Below, one piece after another: positions 1 through 14,700 of a stretch of 64,000 bases of DNA. The position numbers and the translations under genes were made by a program. Where the stretch lies: NCBI GenBank assembly GCA_022266195.1, contig WHVY01000003.1, positions 12,524,001 to 12,588,000 on the forward strand. Reading direction: 5' to 3'. This DNA is from Tetranychus cinnabarinus (taxonomy: Eukaryota > Arthropoda > Arachnida > Trombidiformes > Tetranychidae). Numbering within the stretch: the first letter of the stretch is position 1; each line of letters begins with the position of its first letter. Below the pieces are notes generated by a model that did not search any database, was not told the DNA's origin, and saw only the letters and a list, made by a program, of their open reading frames with translations.

Positions 1-319
1 ACAAATGGCTATTCTCATTCATGAAATTTCAAGTAAAATGGTGAAAATGTTTCTTGAACTTTGCAAAAGGCACACACTTTGTACCAATCTCAACCACAAA
101 TAACCCGATGATTAAATTTAGACTTAATTCAAAGTGAGTCAAATGAGTTTAAATAAAACGACTTAATGATCTACTGAAATGCAAGAAGCTTACGTTGAAA
201 TCAACTTGTAAATTTCAGATATGCATCCATGAATTAATGCAGATATTCTTTCAATTTATGAAGAACAGAATACAGATTGACAAAAATTAATGTATAAAAT
301 GATTTGAACTTTTTCCAAG

Positions 320-620
320 TGTCGATTGAACTGAAAATTGAACTGACCTATTGAACGGAAACGTTTATTTCTCAAAATAAGTGCATTTTCTGGCTGATCA
401 TAAAAATTTACACCAGAAAAATGTGCTTGATGAAAAAATCTAATGCCATAATTGTTCAAAAAGCGATCCAAGTTTCAACTTTGAACTCCATTTTCTAGAA
501 AACTGTTAAATTAATATCAATTAAATAAACTGATAAATTTCTAATCGGACAACCGGTATCGACAAGTTTTTGTACCTCTACAAACCTCCAAAGTACTGTC
601 TCTTAGCTCGAAATTCACAT
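320..620 (+). repeat. Degraded dispersed repeat, same family as the 39.9-42.6 kb palindrome
   Basis: About 300 bp that aligns by eye with the repeat unit around 42240-42490. Shared blocks include a TTTATTTCTC run, a TTTTCTGG(C/T)TGATCA block, ATCTAATGCCATAATTG-like text and a final TTTTTGTACCTCTACAAACC-like end that corresponds to TTTTTATGTCTCTACAGACC. The match is patchy and has indels, so this is an old copy. The short open frame on the minus strand here is part of the repeat and is shared by the palindrome copies; I do not regard it as a gene. Confidence 0.6.
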
Positions 621-3600
621 TTTTTGTCACTACTCCTTTGGTTTTCATTGGTTTGGTCATTTTGTTTTGCAGTTTTTTGTATGCATTTTGCATAATCTTT
701 ATAAAGCACACTTTAATGCATCTGCTATTTAAAGCAAAATCAATTCTGTTTTGTTAATGAGTCAAGGTGGTCAGTTGAACCTCATACCTAGTTAGTGTCA
801 CATATCCAAAGCGATCTTCAATTTATTGATCAAAGTTTCAGTTGAAAAAGTTTAATGAAAATAAAATGAAATTGATTGCGAAATTCACAGAACCATATTG
901 ATTTTGAGAATGCATTAAATATTCAAGTTTCCTGTATCTTGATGAATAAGCGTAAAATGAGCGCAATAATATCATTGATTTTACGTGAACTTGACCCAGT
1001 TTAGGTTGCATCATTGTACATATTTAATAAAATTGAAAGATAATCAAGTTAATCAGTTCTAAAGCAATCAAATTTTATTCAGGTTTATGTTGTTTCTATT
1101 TGGCATCAATTACAATATATTAAACCAGAATAGTAATTGGAATTAGAAAATAGCAATTTTTTCTCTTTTTTCTGATTACCTATTGATTGAAATAAAGTAA
1201 GAAAAATTTTCGGCAGTTGGCCCAATCAAACAGATGAAACATAATGATACTGAACCAGAATCAACCCACATACCAAAGAGTGATAAGGTTTTGAAGCAAG
1301 TGGAATCATGAATCTGTCTAAATGGACTGGGCAAAAGGGAAAAGCCATGAGCCCCGTAAAAGACTTGTAATCAAGTAGAAATGTTTGTGCACCCAAAAAA
1401 TGAATCAACAAGTTGAATGAAAACTCCTTCTCATCATCATCTTGATCATCATAACCACCACCATCATGTACCATGTATTATCATTATTATATAATAGTTA
1501 TGTTACTTGGTGAGTATAAGTTGATTACAAGATAACCTAGTGAAGAGAATCATATCTTCACTCAATCAGGTTAATATTAACTGGTCACTTGAACTCCCCC
1601 TCAACTTGTAGGTTATGCTTCAAATGATATTGTTGTTTCATGATCAACTAATGAAACTAGGCAACTTCATCAACAAATAATTACTCTGGCCAACAACCAG
1701 GGCAACAGACTGCCATTGATATACATTTAAATGGATAAATTGTAAAACAATTTATAATTATTTCTTCTCTCAATGTTAGTGTTAAACGTTCAAGTAAATA
1801 TGGTTTTGTTGGCCTTTTTTATTTCCATGTTAAACGCATCATCATCACATAAACAGATCGTAATAACATCATCATCATTGTAGTCATTTTACCTTTTATT
1901 TGCTCTCTGTTCACCGTACCTTCCTCCGAAATGATCAACACAACCAAACGAAACGTTTATTTGCTTGTTGATAGTAGCTTAATGGTAACCAATTATTGAC
2001 TAAATTAACATTTCTTTTTTTACTCTCATTTACATTTGCATTTCAATGTTACTTGCTGTTTTGTAGACAAAAAAAGTACAAAAATGATTACTTTTTTTGT
2101 AACTTGTCAAAGTTGATATCATGACAACTCCCTTTGGTCATTTGCTTGTTGATAACACATTTATTTCAATATTTATTGCTTTAAATAAAACTTCAATGTC
2201 TACATTTTTGTGGAAACTGGATTCTTCATTCCAATCAAATCAGTATCGTTCATGATATTAATGACAGCAATCTCATCAATATTAGTTTCAACCGTTCTCT
2301 CTTGTATTAATTTAAATTAACTCATTGATGTTCAATTCAACTTGAAACTGTGTCAATAGACTTTTAAACAGCCAGATATTTTAAAATATTCTCGGATTAC
2401 CCATGGAACGTTGAATTTTTGGATCTGCCAACTTTTTGATTAGTTTGCACTGATCAATGGATTGAAAAAAGAGCGGATAAACTTGGATTCTAAACCTAAT
2501 TCTAATTCTTTCAAAGATTCACAAATTTGCAATCACAGTATAAGCTTTTTCTCGTTCTGATGTTGAATCAACTTGAAACTATTCATGCAAATTTTATCGG
2601 ATGATCATGAATCTGTTAAAATTTCCTGTGATTTCTGTCATTTATTTCCATATAAATTCGAGAATAAAGAAAATTGTTCCCAGGATGATTTTTTCCATGA
2701 AATCCTTTTGACTGTAAAGCTGCATTTGTTCAATTTTCTTGAGTTTTCAGAAGAACTAGATCGACTGATCAGAACTAAATTTTAATGAAGATCCAAATGT
2801 CTATAAGAATAGAATTTACAGATTAATTTGCTTTAAACAATTTATCTGAAAATATTGAGTAAAGTCAAGTCGATCTGATGAGCTTTAGTATAGTTTGGTC
2901 TTGAAAACAGTTGTTGTTAGTCTCTTTATTTTGGTATTGTGATATTAACCTGATATTTAGATTCAAATTTTTCAGTTAAAGTTGTCCAAGTTTGGAAATA
3001 CGATATTTAATTTAATTGTAATGATGATGACTATAAGTTAATCATGGTTGTTACATTGAGGATAATGATGGCGATGATGTGATCACTGGGTTGAGGGAAG
3101 CAAAAGAAACAGAAATCGCATTCTTTTGTTCACCTTATCCAGGTCAATGGTGAAGAGAAGCAGCTTGAATGCTCAAAGATATTAGATGATGAGTAACGAG
3201 AAAAAAACATGGTGACAAGTGATGACAGAGAAGAAGATGATGAACACTTTGACGAGATAAGATGAAAGCAGATTATGAAGATTATGATAAGAGGTGAGAA
3301 AAGGAAATTGGGTCTTGAGAATGTCCAAACGAAGGTCAGTTCTGATGATGATGATGGTCGCGATAAAATATTTTAAACATAACATTAATTTTTTGCTTCT
3401 CAAATTGATGTGCATATTATATTCATTATGAGCATTATAATGATAACCATTTAGCAAGCCGCGAGATTCATAATCATTTAAGGAGTGAAACATATTAAGG
3501 CCAAGTCCTAAACTATTAAACAATTAGACTGTTAATTGTGTTATCAACTTCAACTCTCATCACTGGAAAATTAACTTTAAGATAACTATTTTAATAACAA

Positions 3601-5781
3601 TGAAGAAAAGGTAATCAAAATTGGTTCATGTTACTTGATTGGTTGAGTTACACTTTATTTGCAAATGGTAAGTGCTTCAAGATTGTTTTCAAATATTGCA
3701 TTACATTTAAATTGCTTCTCAATTGTTTAATTATAGCATTTCTTTGAAAGAAAACATTTGATTGGATCAACAACACAACTTTAAATATCGCCTTTTTTCG
3801 CCTAAAATTGTTGATATTTGCTATTATCAGGGTTGTGCTTTATTTGCAAGGTCACGGACTGTTCAGGTCAATCTGTTTGTGTTTGTGCATTTCGTGGCAC
3901 TTTATTATTTTATTATTTCCAAGAAAACTACAAATCTATCTGCCGAATCAGGTTACCTTGAATCGCTTTAAGGAAGAGTTGATACTTTCAATCGCTTGAC
4001 CAATGACAAGCCAAAGGTTACATGGCAAGTTCATTGAGTAACATTTTTAGACTAATTATGAGTTTGTTGTTGTACTTTTGATCAACTCTTATCAATTTTT
4101 TGTCACAAGGTGCAAGTAACTCGATGATGCATTGAATGTTTTGTGCTCAAGTCAAGCTAGTTGCTTTAATGAAACGTGAATCTAACTTTGACTTAATATT
4201 CAAGGGAAATGTTTATCAACATCAGATCAACTCATTATCAAAGTAAAATGCATCTTTATCAATGTCGTTGTTTTAAAACGCACAGATTTGTTGTTATCAT
4301 GATAACAAGCCGTTGATGCATGTTTAGGTTGACTCAACTAAACTGGTAAATCATCAAATGGAACATTGGTTAAAATCTAAGATTTAATGACAACGGACAA
4401 TTAATTTAATGAAAGTCAATCAGTAAATCTTCAACTGATTGTGTGGTGAAAATTGTCAATGAAAGTTCAATGTTCGATTTGCCCTTGATGAATCTTAATT
4501 GCATTTTCAGAGATCCGTTGGACAGAATGTGGAGAGACAAGACTGGTTTGGTACCTGAATCTTGACTAACCAAAGTTCACTTTATACAAATTGACTAAAT
4601 GACCTTGAGGTCAGGTTGTGAATTGACCTGAGATGATATCTTCAACCTGCTGCTAAGGCTATAAAGTATTTTGATACAAATTCTTTCCAAATTTTCTGAT
4701 TTTGATTCAATCTAAAAATCTTGAACGAAAAATTCTAAGCTCGAATTTTTATCGAAATTTTACTTCAACCTTGGCAACAGACCTGGAATAAACTCTGAAT
4801 TTCGACTTTGAAACCAGAACTTCAATCGTGGAATTTTCAAACTTTTTTCGATCTGACAAGTGAAGATTTCCCTCGAAAACCATGAATCTAATAAAAATGA
4901 AATGAAAAATTGATGATCATTTGATTTTCGTCATTAAACTTTCAATTCTTAAAACAAAAAAAAACTTGAAATAAAGTGTTCGTTAAACATCAATTGATTA
5001 AGATTTAATGGCCATCATGAAATCACAAGCGACTGAGCAAAAGTTACAAAATGAAATAAAAGTAACGGAAAGTTGACAAAGCAATGAAAGACCAGAAAAA
5101 GTGACATTAATGATAATTAAAAATCAAATAAAAGTATCGCTATTGACTATAATTTATGATAACTTTATATTTGACTTTTGGTGGTTGTTTCATTTGTTTC
5201 ATTCCAAGATTAATTGTAATGATGATTCAGTTGGACATGAGATTTAAGTTAATCTGGTGAGAAAGAAAAGTAAGAAAAGGAAAGAAGAAGAAGAAAAGAA
5301 AGAAAAATGTTATTTTCCATCATCTGGGTTCCCCCGCCCTGAAGAAGGAGGTGATTCTCTCTTCTCTTTCTTTCCCTCTTTACCCGCTTCCTGAGCCCCT
5401 CTCATCCCTCATCTTCCTGCCCTTGCCCTTCATCTTCTCTCTCTTTCCCTTATCATCATCTTCTCCCTTGAACTTAGTGATCTGAGCAACGGAAAAGGTA
5501 ACGTTTATTTTAAGTTTACCTTAAGTGTGAATTGGTTGTGAACATCATTTGTATATTGAAGCCGAAAAAGTTAACATCTTTCATGATCATCAATTCAAGG
5601 TTCAATTGAATTTGCAAATGAATAAAATGTGTTTAATTGTGCTTTAAGTCAACGCTATTCAACATCTAAATGCAATTGACGATCGTCGCTTGCAAAGTGA
5701 TTAAACGAGAAAATCAAATTGATTAACTTCCATAAAAGATTCTGTGTTAACAGTGTTTACCTGTGATTATTGACCCTCATC
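621..5781. other. Non-coding stretch upstream of the PAN-ZP gene
   Basis: No gene is supported here. The sequence is AT-rich with many short TGAT/ATCA runs and scattered small open frames lacking family features. At 5270-5480 there is a strongly strand-biased patch: a purine run (GAAGAAGAAG) followed by a long CT-rich tract that is GC-richer than its surroundings. It ends about 300 bp before the first coding exon at 5782 and is the best candidate for promoter or 5' UTR of that gene. Confidence 0.5.
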
Positions 5782-8700
5782 ATGTATACCAATATAAAGT
5801 GTCTGCTCAATGTGATCTTAATCAATTACCTGGCCATTTGTGTGTTTGCACAAACCAACAACATTACAAAAGGTAAACTTTGATTCTTTTCCTTGAAAAT
5901 AAAAGAAAAATTTTATTAAAATTGAATTCTTCAAAATGCAAGTTCTTTTTGAGAGTTACACTTGTCTGGACCTTCAATGAACTGACCTTCATCTTGTTAT
6001 CAATAACAAGCCATAACAGAAGGTAAACAACGAGATGAATGAATCTCTTGATTGGAGGTGAAAGGTGACAGGTCATTGGGAAGATGATGATGAATCAAGT
6101 TCTAAACAAGTAAATGACTCGACTCTCTTCAACTTTCTTCCGCTTTCTTAATAACCATCTACTTTCTTCATTACCTGAAGGCAATATTTTCTTTTTTACC
6201 TTTCCTCTTCTTTTCTATGCACTAACTTGGTTACCTGCTTTACCTTTACATTGATACAGATTAATGTTCAACTTGCTTTATTTGCTTGAGTTAGCCTCAA
6301 ATCGCCTTAGGATTTTTCATGTAACCTTTCAGGGGTTAACTTTTTGTCAACAAAAAAAGCTAATGATGAAAAGTGTAAACTCACAAAGAATTTCTTTTTA
6401 CACCGGAAACTTGGTCCAAAACATGACAGTTTCCTAAACTCTAAACTCTAGACTCTAACCTGTCAATCATGACAACTTGAACACTTGTTAATAAAATTAT
6501 CTTATCAACACTTTCTCACCATTATTAAGGTTAAATCTTTGAAATCATTTTCTTCTTCTTTTTCTTCCTCCCTTTTCTTCACCTTTCTAATTGGACCAGA
6601 TTGTTCTGAAGGTCAATGGAGATTTGAATTAATCACTGGCCATGTATTTACTTCACCTTCTGAGACAATGACCATGGTTCCAGGAACTTTACAGTTAACC
6701 GATTGTATTGCCTACTGTAATCGAAGTGAAACTTGTAAAGCAATCAACTTCGAAACTGGACTTTGCATCATTTTAACTTCAAGTGCTCAATCTCAACCAT
6801 CGGCTTTAACGACTTCACAGTTTCCTGTTTTCACTATTTATGCTCAAAAAGTTTGCATTACAGGTAAATATGATAATCTGTCTGTTGCTGGACATGCCAA
6901 TGGAATGTCATCAGTTTTTTTCTCCCTTTTTTGCTCAGCATTTCTCTAAACATTTGATTCAACTTTAATTTAGATTGCGGTTTTTAAACAGTTAATTATC
7001 TTGAATTTATTGAAAAGTCAACTTGAAAATTCCATGAAAAGAGAATCAGAAAATCGGTTTATTATGAACTTGTTAATCTTAATCACCTTAAATTTGCACC
7101 TTTTCTCATCACGATATTCACATAAATATAATTATTATTATATTAGTTAGAAGCCAATCTAACCAGTTATTCAATATTAAACTTCCAACCTCATCTTCAT
7201 CATCATTTTATCATCTCACATTGTGATATTAATGTTCAACCATTTCAAATTGAAAATGGTAATTCCTCAAATGTTTGTTATTTCACCTTTTTCCCCTCAA
7301 AAATCATTAGTAAAGCTTTTGCTTTTTTTGCAAATCTTAACAAGATCAAGTTTTAAAGTTAACCAAAAAACAGCAATTTAAAGAAATGTAACATTGAATT
7401 ATTTGGTTTCACTGAATTCAAATTGATGATTACAGTTTATTAAGTTGATCATTACATGTTATCATGCAAGAGTAGCATATCAATGAATAAATCAAATGAA
7501 AGTTGTCGAGCTAAACGAGTATCATAATCCTTAACTCACCATTTCAATTACCGTTACTTTCAAGCCAAGAAGCTATCAATGGCCAGATAATAGCTATTTG
7601 AGTGAAACCTTAATCTAGAGATTTAACTTTAACCTTAAGATTTTAAATCTCAACTTTTGTGATAATAAATCTAAAGTTGCTGATCAAATTGTTTCATCAA
7701 AACAATGAACCAAATCACAATTTTGAGATAAAAATGTCTACCAGAATCAAATGAATTTTACAAAATGTACTGATAACGCCGAGTCTGGTAACTTGATAAG
7801 TTGACCTTTGAGTGATCCTTAGAGCTAAGTGAATGATTGTTGAAGCCAATTGAAAGACAGTCTATAAAGCCTATTGGATCATGTAAACAAGATGAAGATG
7901 AATATTTTCTAACAAGATTATGATGATGATGATGATAATGATTGTTATTTTAACTTCCCTGTTACCATGAAGATGGTGAAGAAAATAGTTGCACTTGTTC
8001 AGTGTAACAAGCTTTATTCGTTGATAGGTTGAGGTGACAGTAAATCATTGTGTGTGGTTTATTGTTGCCCTTTCTTGCTGTTTACTGACCACATCAATAC
8101 ACACAAACATAATGATGATGGTTTCTCATCTGTTGGTCAACGGGAAAAAAGCCGTTTTTCAATATTTTACCAAACATTACTTTTTCCCATCAACACAGTT
8201 TCTTTTCATTTTTCATGATATATTCTGTGAACCATCTTTTCCGTTCATTATTATTATTCAAAGCAAAAGAATATGAAATTGCGAAATTATCAATAAGAAA
8301 ATTGATTTTTTTCTTCATTATTTGCGCACTTTTATTGCCCTTTAAGATTTACTTCGCTAACCAAGTTAATTATCATGAATAGGTAAATTCATTGACAATG
8401 TTTCAATATTCAGTAACTTTTGCTTCCTCATTCAAATTCAATTCCGTCATTCCTCAATGTTCAGTTGAAATTTTCCAATTTTCCCTCAAAATCATCTTCT
8501 AATATCAATCTAATAATTGAAGCTCTTTCAAGGTAATTAAAACAATAACGTTTCTTTGTTGAAGATGAAAGCGATTTGAAGAGTGAAAAGGATATTTAGA
8601 ACGATAAGTGAAAGAATAATGAAAAAAAGTTCTTAAGATAAGGTTCAGAGGCTGATGGTTGAGCTTTCAATTGTCATGATTAAACTCTGTTACATTAGGA

Positions 8701-11700
8701 TAAATAATAATAATTTAATGAAGAAAAAAGTGAGTGAAAAGTTATCAGTGAAGAGAGGAAAAAAATACCGGAACCAATTTTTTGGTGAATTTTTTTATTC
8801 TTGACTGTTAACTTGATGAGAAACGAGCAGATGAAGATGAAGAGTAATTCTGGTAACAGATGATGATAATCTGTATCTTCTCTTTCACTTCGGTTCATTG
8901 ACTTTCTCCCACAATTAGGAAAAGGGACAATTCCATGTGTAGCTACCTGATTATTTTATTATTATTGGTTTATCAAAATGAGAAATGTAATTCAAATAAA
9001 GCATTAATTCATTTCCATGGTGCTTCTTAATTCTCAAAGTGATCTTGATTAATGACATTTTTTTTCATCAGGAAACAGGTTGCAATTGGTTTAAACAGAA
9101 TCACAATAATTAACCCTTTTCTGATTCTTTTTTTCTCAGAGTTGAAATATTCACAGGCAGAGAAACGGTTGCAATGAAGAGAAATGAAGAGATCATAATT
9201 TAGTTCAGAATTTGAATCAAATTTTATTGAAACGAATCAACCTCAATAAAAAAAAGTAATCGACTTTGAAATAAACGGTAAAGAGTCAAATAGCGAAACA
9301 CAATTGAGAAAAAAATGAAACAGAAAAGTTCAAAGAGCAAATTCAGATGATCTCTATTATTAGTTAAGCTGATTGAACCGAAAATAAAGAAAAAGGTTAA
9401 ACTCAGTTTCAATGGAAAATTTTGTTTACTTTTCTTTCAATTCAAATTTCTTTGACTTTTTCCAGTTAAATCATGTCGACAAAATTGATTAAATAAAAGA
9501 CTCAGAACTTTGGAATCATTCAGATTTTCTCGCTTTTCATTTTCTTTCTCTATTTAGTCATCAGTTGAAGCCTTTAAAATGAGCCAAAAACAGTTTTTAT
9601 TAAGCTTCATGTTGGCTCAGTGAATAGAATTAGATAATTTTCACCAGAAAAGTTTTATATTTTTCTGGTTTAATCAATTTCCAGTTACAATATGCAAAAC
9701 AAGGCAAAAGTTTTTTTCTCATTTCAGTCTGAATGCCTCAGAATTTGAGTCGAATCTGTTTTGCTGATTAAATAGTTATCACCCAACACAGAGTAATGGA
9801 GTGAGAAATGGGATTGTGATAGACAGAGTTATACTCATAGTTATTAGTTTGCTTGTAATTATGTAACATTTGTTTTCTTCATTCATCCATTAACCATGTA
9901 CAACATGATGAACAGAAACGATTAACAATCTTGATCACGTTGCATTTAATTTACACATTCAGGATTCTAGCCGGAAAGACAATGAACAGAGTTTAATGAT
10001 AACTGAAAGGAAAAGAAGAAGAAGAAGAAGAAAAGAGAAAAAAACAAAAGCTAAATTAACCTTCAAAGTGAAGATACACAAATGATAATCTGAATTTAGC
10101 CTTAAGGCTAAGCGGAGGTTGAGGGAGGTTAAGAGATGATGAAAGGTGATGATGGAAAGTAAAGAAACAGTAAAGGAGAAACTTGTTGTTGCCGTTATCA
10201 TCAATCGTTAGCCACGCATAACTACGAATGCGTCTTCCTTGCTTAATTATACTTGATATGATAATAGCATAATAGCATTCTTTTGACCTTTACCTTGATA
10301 TTGTTTCCAGTTATGTTACATTTCCTTGTTTCGTCTTATTAATTATCTTTATTTATTTTCCCTCTTTATGCTCATATATTTATCCATTTATCAACTTTCC
10401 GTTTTTGCGTTTCTTCCCTTTTTAGAGCCAAATTTATCTTTATGTGACCGTCCATGGCTATTTGAACGAGTTATTGGTTATGAGCTGAGAAAGTTTGAAA
10501 AGAAAAGAGTTAAAGTAGATTCCAGGGAAAAGTGCATGGCCATGTGTTTGAACGAAAATGGGTTCACTTGTCGATCTGCCAATTACGACAACAATACTGG
10601 AGAGTGTATCATGTCCGACATGGATAGACACACAATCTCATCAAATGGACCAACTGCTTCAGGTTTACCCTCATCTCATCGTTACTTTGTACCAGCATCA
10701 GTACCTGGAATAGATTATCTTGAGAATAATTGTGTTCAAGGTAAGTTTACTTGTGCAATAAAATGATTAGTTAATCTAATTAATTGATTAATCTTTAAAC
10801 AGATCCAAAGAAAATGTGTGATTTCAAGGAAATTAAAGGAAAGATATTGAAAACAGTCGATCATGTTCATTTAAATGTAAAGACTGTCGATGAATGCAAA
10901 GCAAAGTGCCTTGAATCACCTTATCGATGCTTCTCCTTTGACTTGGGCGATCCTTCAAACTCCGTCTGTCGAACCAGTCACCTTGATCGATCCTCTTTGA
11001 CTCACATTGAAGATCCTTATTTGAATATCCCTGGATCAATGACTTATGAATTGTCTTCCTGTTACAACAGTAAGAATCATTAATTAATCATAATTTATCG
11101 TTTATCAATTTCATTTGAAAACATATTAACATGAAAAAAACAAACTGCTCAACATAAATAGTCACACTTTTTGCTCAAACCAGTTATAATGGTTGCTCTG
11201 GTCAGATGTCCAAATATCAACTATTAATAGAAGTTGATAAAAACTCGAAATTTGATTTTTAATTTAACCTTTTCTTTGGATCATTTCAACACTCATTATT
11301 CTAATTGAATAGTGAGTATCAATCATTTAATCAATGATTATTGGGTAATAATCGTAATGAACATTTTTGCCTTCAATGATCATTAAAGTAACACTAAAGG
11401 TACTTTGTATTATTAGGATGAAAGTACCATTAGCAGAAGCAAACGCCTTCCATATTAATTATTATGCATATAATTAATATTAAATCAACTTAATGTTGTC
11501 TCTTGTTCTCACATTAATTAACTATTAACAAATTCGTTGTTAACCAAATCAAAATTTTCATATTTCAACTTTGATATTTCACAAAAGCTCATTATAAATA
11601 GAAGATCTCTTGACCGACTTGAAATTCTGAAAACTTTGAGATGGAAAACTCGACTCAGCTTTTGATGAAAAAATCATCAGTCAATTATTAATTGTAAAGT

Positions 11701-14700
11701 CTTGTTGGTCTTCAGGGTTGTGTTTAATAAAACATTTTTACATGAATCCATATTTGTTTAGTTTCAAAACATAATCTAGAATCTGGACATTGAAACTCGC
11801 TATTTGTTACACTTTGCGGTTTCAATGAAATTCCAATGTTCCTAATGAGCTCGAGTCAAATGATGAAACAAAATACTGGTTATTCATCTAAAGCCTGTCA
11901 GACAAGTTGAGCTGAGTCTATGTTGAGCTAAGAGAAACAAACTTTGACTCAGTTATTTAGTTTAATCAATTTTTAGTTACAATAATAATGCAAACTAAGT
12001 GAACGATGTTACTTTGAGTCAGTCACGCTTCAATTTGCAAGGCCTAATCAATTAACGGTGTTAATAATTCAAGATGAGCCAATGATATTCATTGTTTCTT
12101 ACAAGTCGCAAAGCATGACTAAACATAGCTTTGAATATAGGCGAATGATAAAGTAAACTTTGAAGCTCAAATAATCATCTTTAATTAAAATTGTCGCCTT
12201 CAACTCTACTAATCTTCACCTGAAAGTGCAAAATAACCGATCATTTGCTTGAAACGTGAATCATTCTAGTTATGAGCAGTAAAGGAGGAAAAACTTGAGT
12301 TCACTTTAAAAACAAAGATTAAGCTTTATTTGAATAGTTTTTCATTATGACATCAACTGCATCATAATCATCTATGTTATCGCCCGACTGACCCTTTTTC
12401 AGCTAAAACTAGTCAGAGTAATTCCGTTGATGCACTTTAAATGATATTACGATCTTTTGCTTAAACGCTTCAATTTTGAGAATTGCAAACTCAACTGGAA
12501 TGAAATCACTTTAACTGCCATTTCTGTTAACCTGAAAATTGCTTTACTGACCAATAGTAACCCAGTCAGATGAGCTGAAACAGAGGAAACAAGTTGCTAT
12601 TCTTATTGAAAATCGAATAAAATGTTTATTATGAAAACAATTAATAGTTGCGATTGCATTCTGAAGCTGCAAATTGTGCTAAACCTTTAATGGCGATCGT
12701 GACTTTAATTTAAATCATTGATGTTTTGCATCAAGTGTTAACCATCAAATAAAGATAATGAAAGGAGCGCAATTAAGATGACTGTTAATCTTAATAACTT
12801 ATTTAAAGGGCAACACACAAAGACACTCAAAGAGAATGAAAATATTTTAAAAAATGGTCAATTCGTGAGATGATTAAAGTAATTATCATATCCCTGTAAA
12901 TTAGTCGTTAAAATGGTGAATTGAAAGGAAACAATTGGATGCAATGAATGAGAATCAAGCGATTGTTAGATAATCTCACTTTATTAATCACAAGTTGACC
13001 ATCTCTCATCACCATCAAGGAAGTGTATCTACCATTGGAAATGAAGTAACATCCATATTGATGTGAACATAATTTTTTAATACAATTTTAGGGAAAGTAA
13101 TACATGATCTATGAGAAGGTTCATCAATTTATTCCGGTTTCAGTAAATGTTGTTTTTTGCTGTCTTCATCTTCATTATTAATGTTCATCTTCTTGTCTGT
13201 TTCATCATCTTCCTCATCATCATGTGTTCCCTCTCCTTGTTCACCTTCTGTTCCTGTCTTCTTCCAGAATTATCTCACCGTGACTTTAATGGACTCTCTC
13301 AAGCGTATTATATGTATAAATCTGTTTAACCAGAAAATGGTTCTAACCATCGTAACAAGCTCAGTAAACATTAACCCTTGTTTTCTGGTTTCAGACTTTC
13401 TTTCGCCAACATTCATCGAATAAACTTTCCTTCTGTAAAAAGTGTTCACATTGATATTCAATCATTAATTAACTTTCCCAATGAATCCAGAATAGTTATC
13501 AATTAATGTTTAAACATCAACTCAGATTAAACAGCGAAAATCGTAATCATTTAATCAGATTAAAGTTTCAAGAAAATAGAAATATTTTTATTTCATTTTT
13601 CCTTTCAAGTTTCAGATGAATTTTTCAACATTTCAAATCATTTGATGAGATTACTTGATGATTATTGAACAAATATTAACTTTGAACAGTTTCTGATCCA
13701 AAGTTGAACCCTTCAATGATATTAACATCAATTTGTCTTTCCTTGTCAATTTTGATTGAAGCAACATTATTAACCAACAAAAGGTTAAACGATTTTTGTC
13801 AAAGTGAAAAAAGGTAAATCTGTTGGTTGGTAAAGAAAAGATAAGAAAAATATTGGTAAATAAAGGTAAATGCTTTTTGGGTAAAGTTATTATTGGAAGA
13901 AGGTAAGTGAATGTTGAGTTAATATTTACTAGCAATTGGTTTGCCGTGATTTATGTTGTGTTGGTGTGAAAAGTTGTTCATCTCAAAATTACGGCAAAGG
14001 GTAACCAGGCCGTCTACCTTCCGGGGTGTATATGTGCACTTAGTATTTACAGTAACCTCAATTCAGTGTGTAGTGAATTGATCAGTCAATCTGAATATAA
14101 AAATATCCAAATAATAACCAGAAAAATTGGTAACTTGCAGAGCATTTGTAATTCATTTTTCAACTCCTTTTTCAATCTACTTTTCTTTTTCATACATTTT
14201 TAGACATTCTTACCTTGATTTTGTAGCTTTTTAGACCATTTACCAGAATTGGTTTGACTTTCATTAATTGTGATTGGCAAGAAAAATGATTCATTTAAAT
14301 GTTCATCTTTACATTAATCTAGATTGTAATAAGATCCCAACTCTTTTCATGCCATTTATTGATTATCAATGTGATCACTTTTCAATGGAAGCTAATCATT
14401 TGAGTTTTCAATGAGTGATGATGAACAAGAAAAGATTGCAATTATTGCTATTATTATCAGTTTTGTATCGGGTTATGAGGTTAATAGTGAATGTTGATCA
14501 ATCTATTCATTAGCAAATAAAAAGGTTGGCAAGGTAAGAAAGGAAAGGAGAAAGAAAAATAAAAGTTCATTTAAAGCTGTCAGAGAATGAAAAAGATTTA
14601 ATTATCTGGTTAACCAGTGAAATAATAGTTGTTATATACAAATGTATATATTTTTAGGTCAACATTGACTTGTGGCCAATAATATTAACAATAGAATCAA

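Noticed and set aside
2573..2785. 70-aa plus-strand frame with several Cys and acidic residues
   Set aside because: No recognisable domain, no splice partners or promoter; could be an old gene fragment but cannot be supported.
3182..3523. 113-aa minus-strand open frame
   Set aside because: Low-complexity sequence from GATGAT/AAGAAG runs, no domain, no promoter or exon partners.
9959..10204. 81-aa minus-strand frame
   Set aside because: Leu/Phe/Ser-rich translation of an AAGAAGAAG run just upstream of the second PAN exon; no support.
13147..13423. Two overlapping hydrophobic or Ser-rich frames
   Set aside because: They reflect a CT-rich tract (TCATCATCTTCC) in the large intron; both frames and the reverse frame look equally non-specific.
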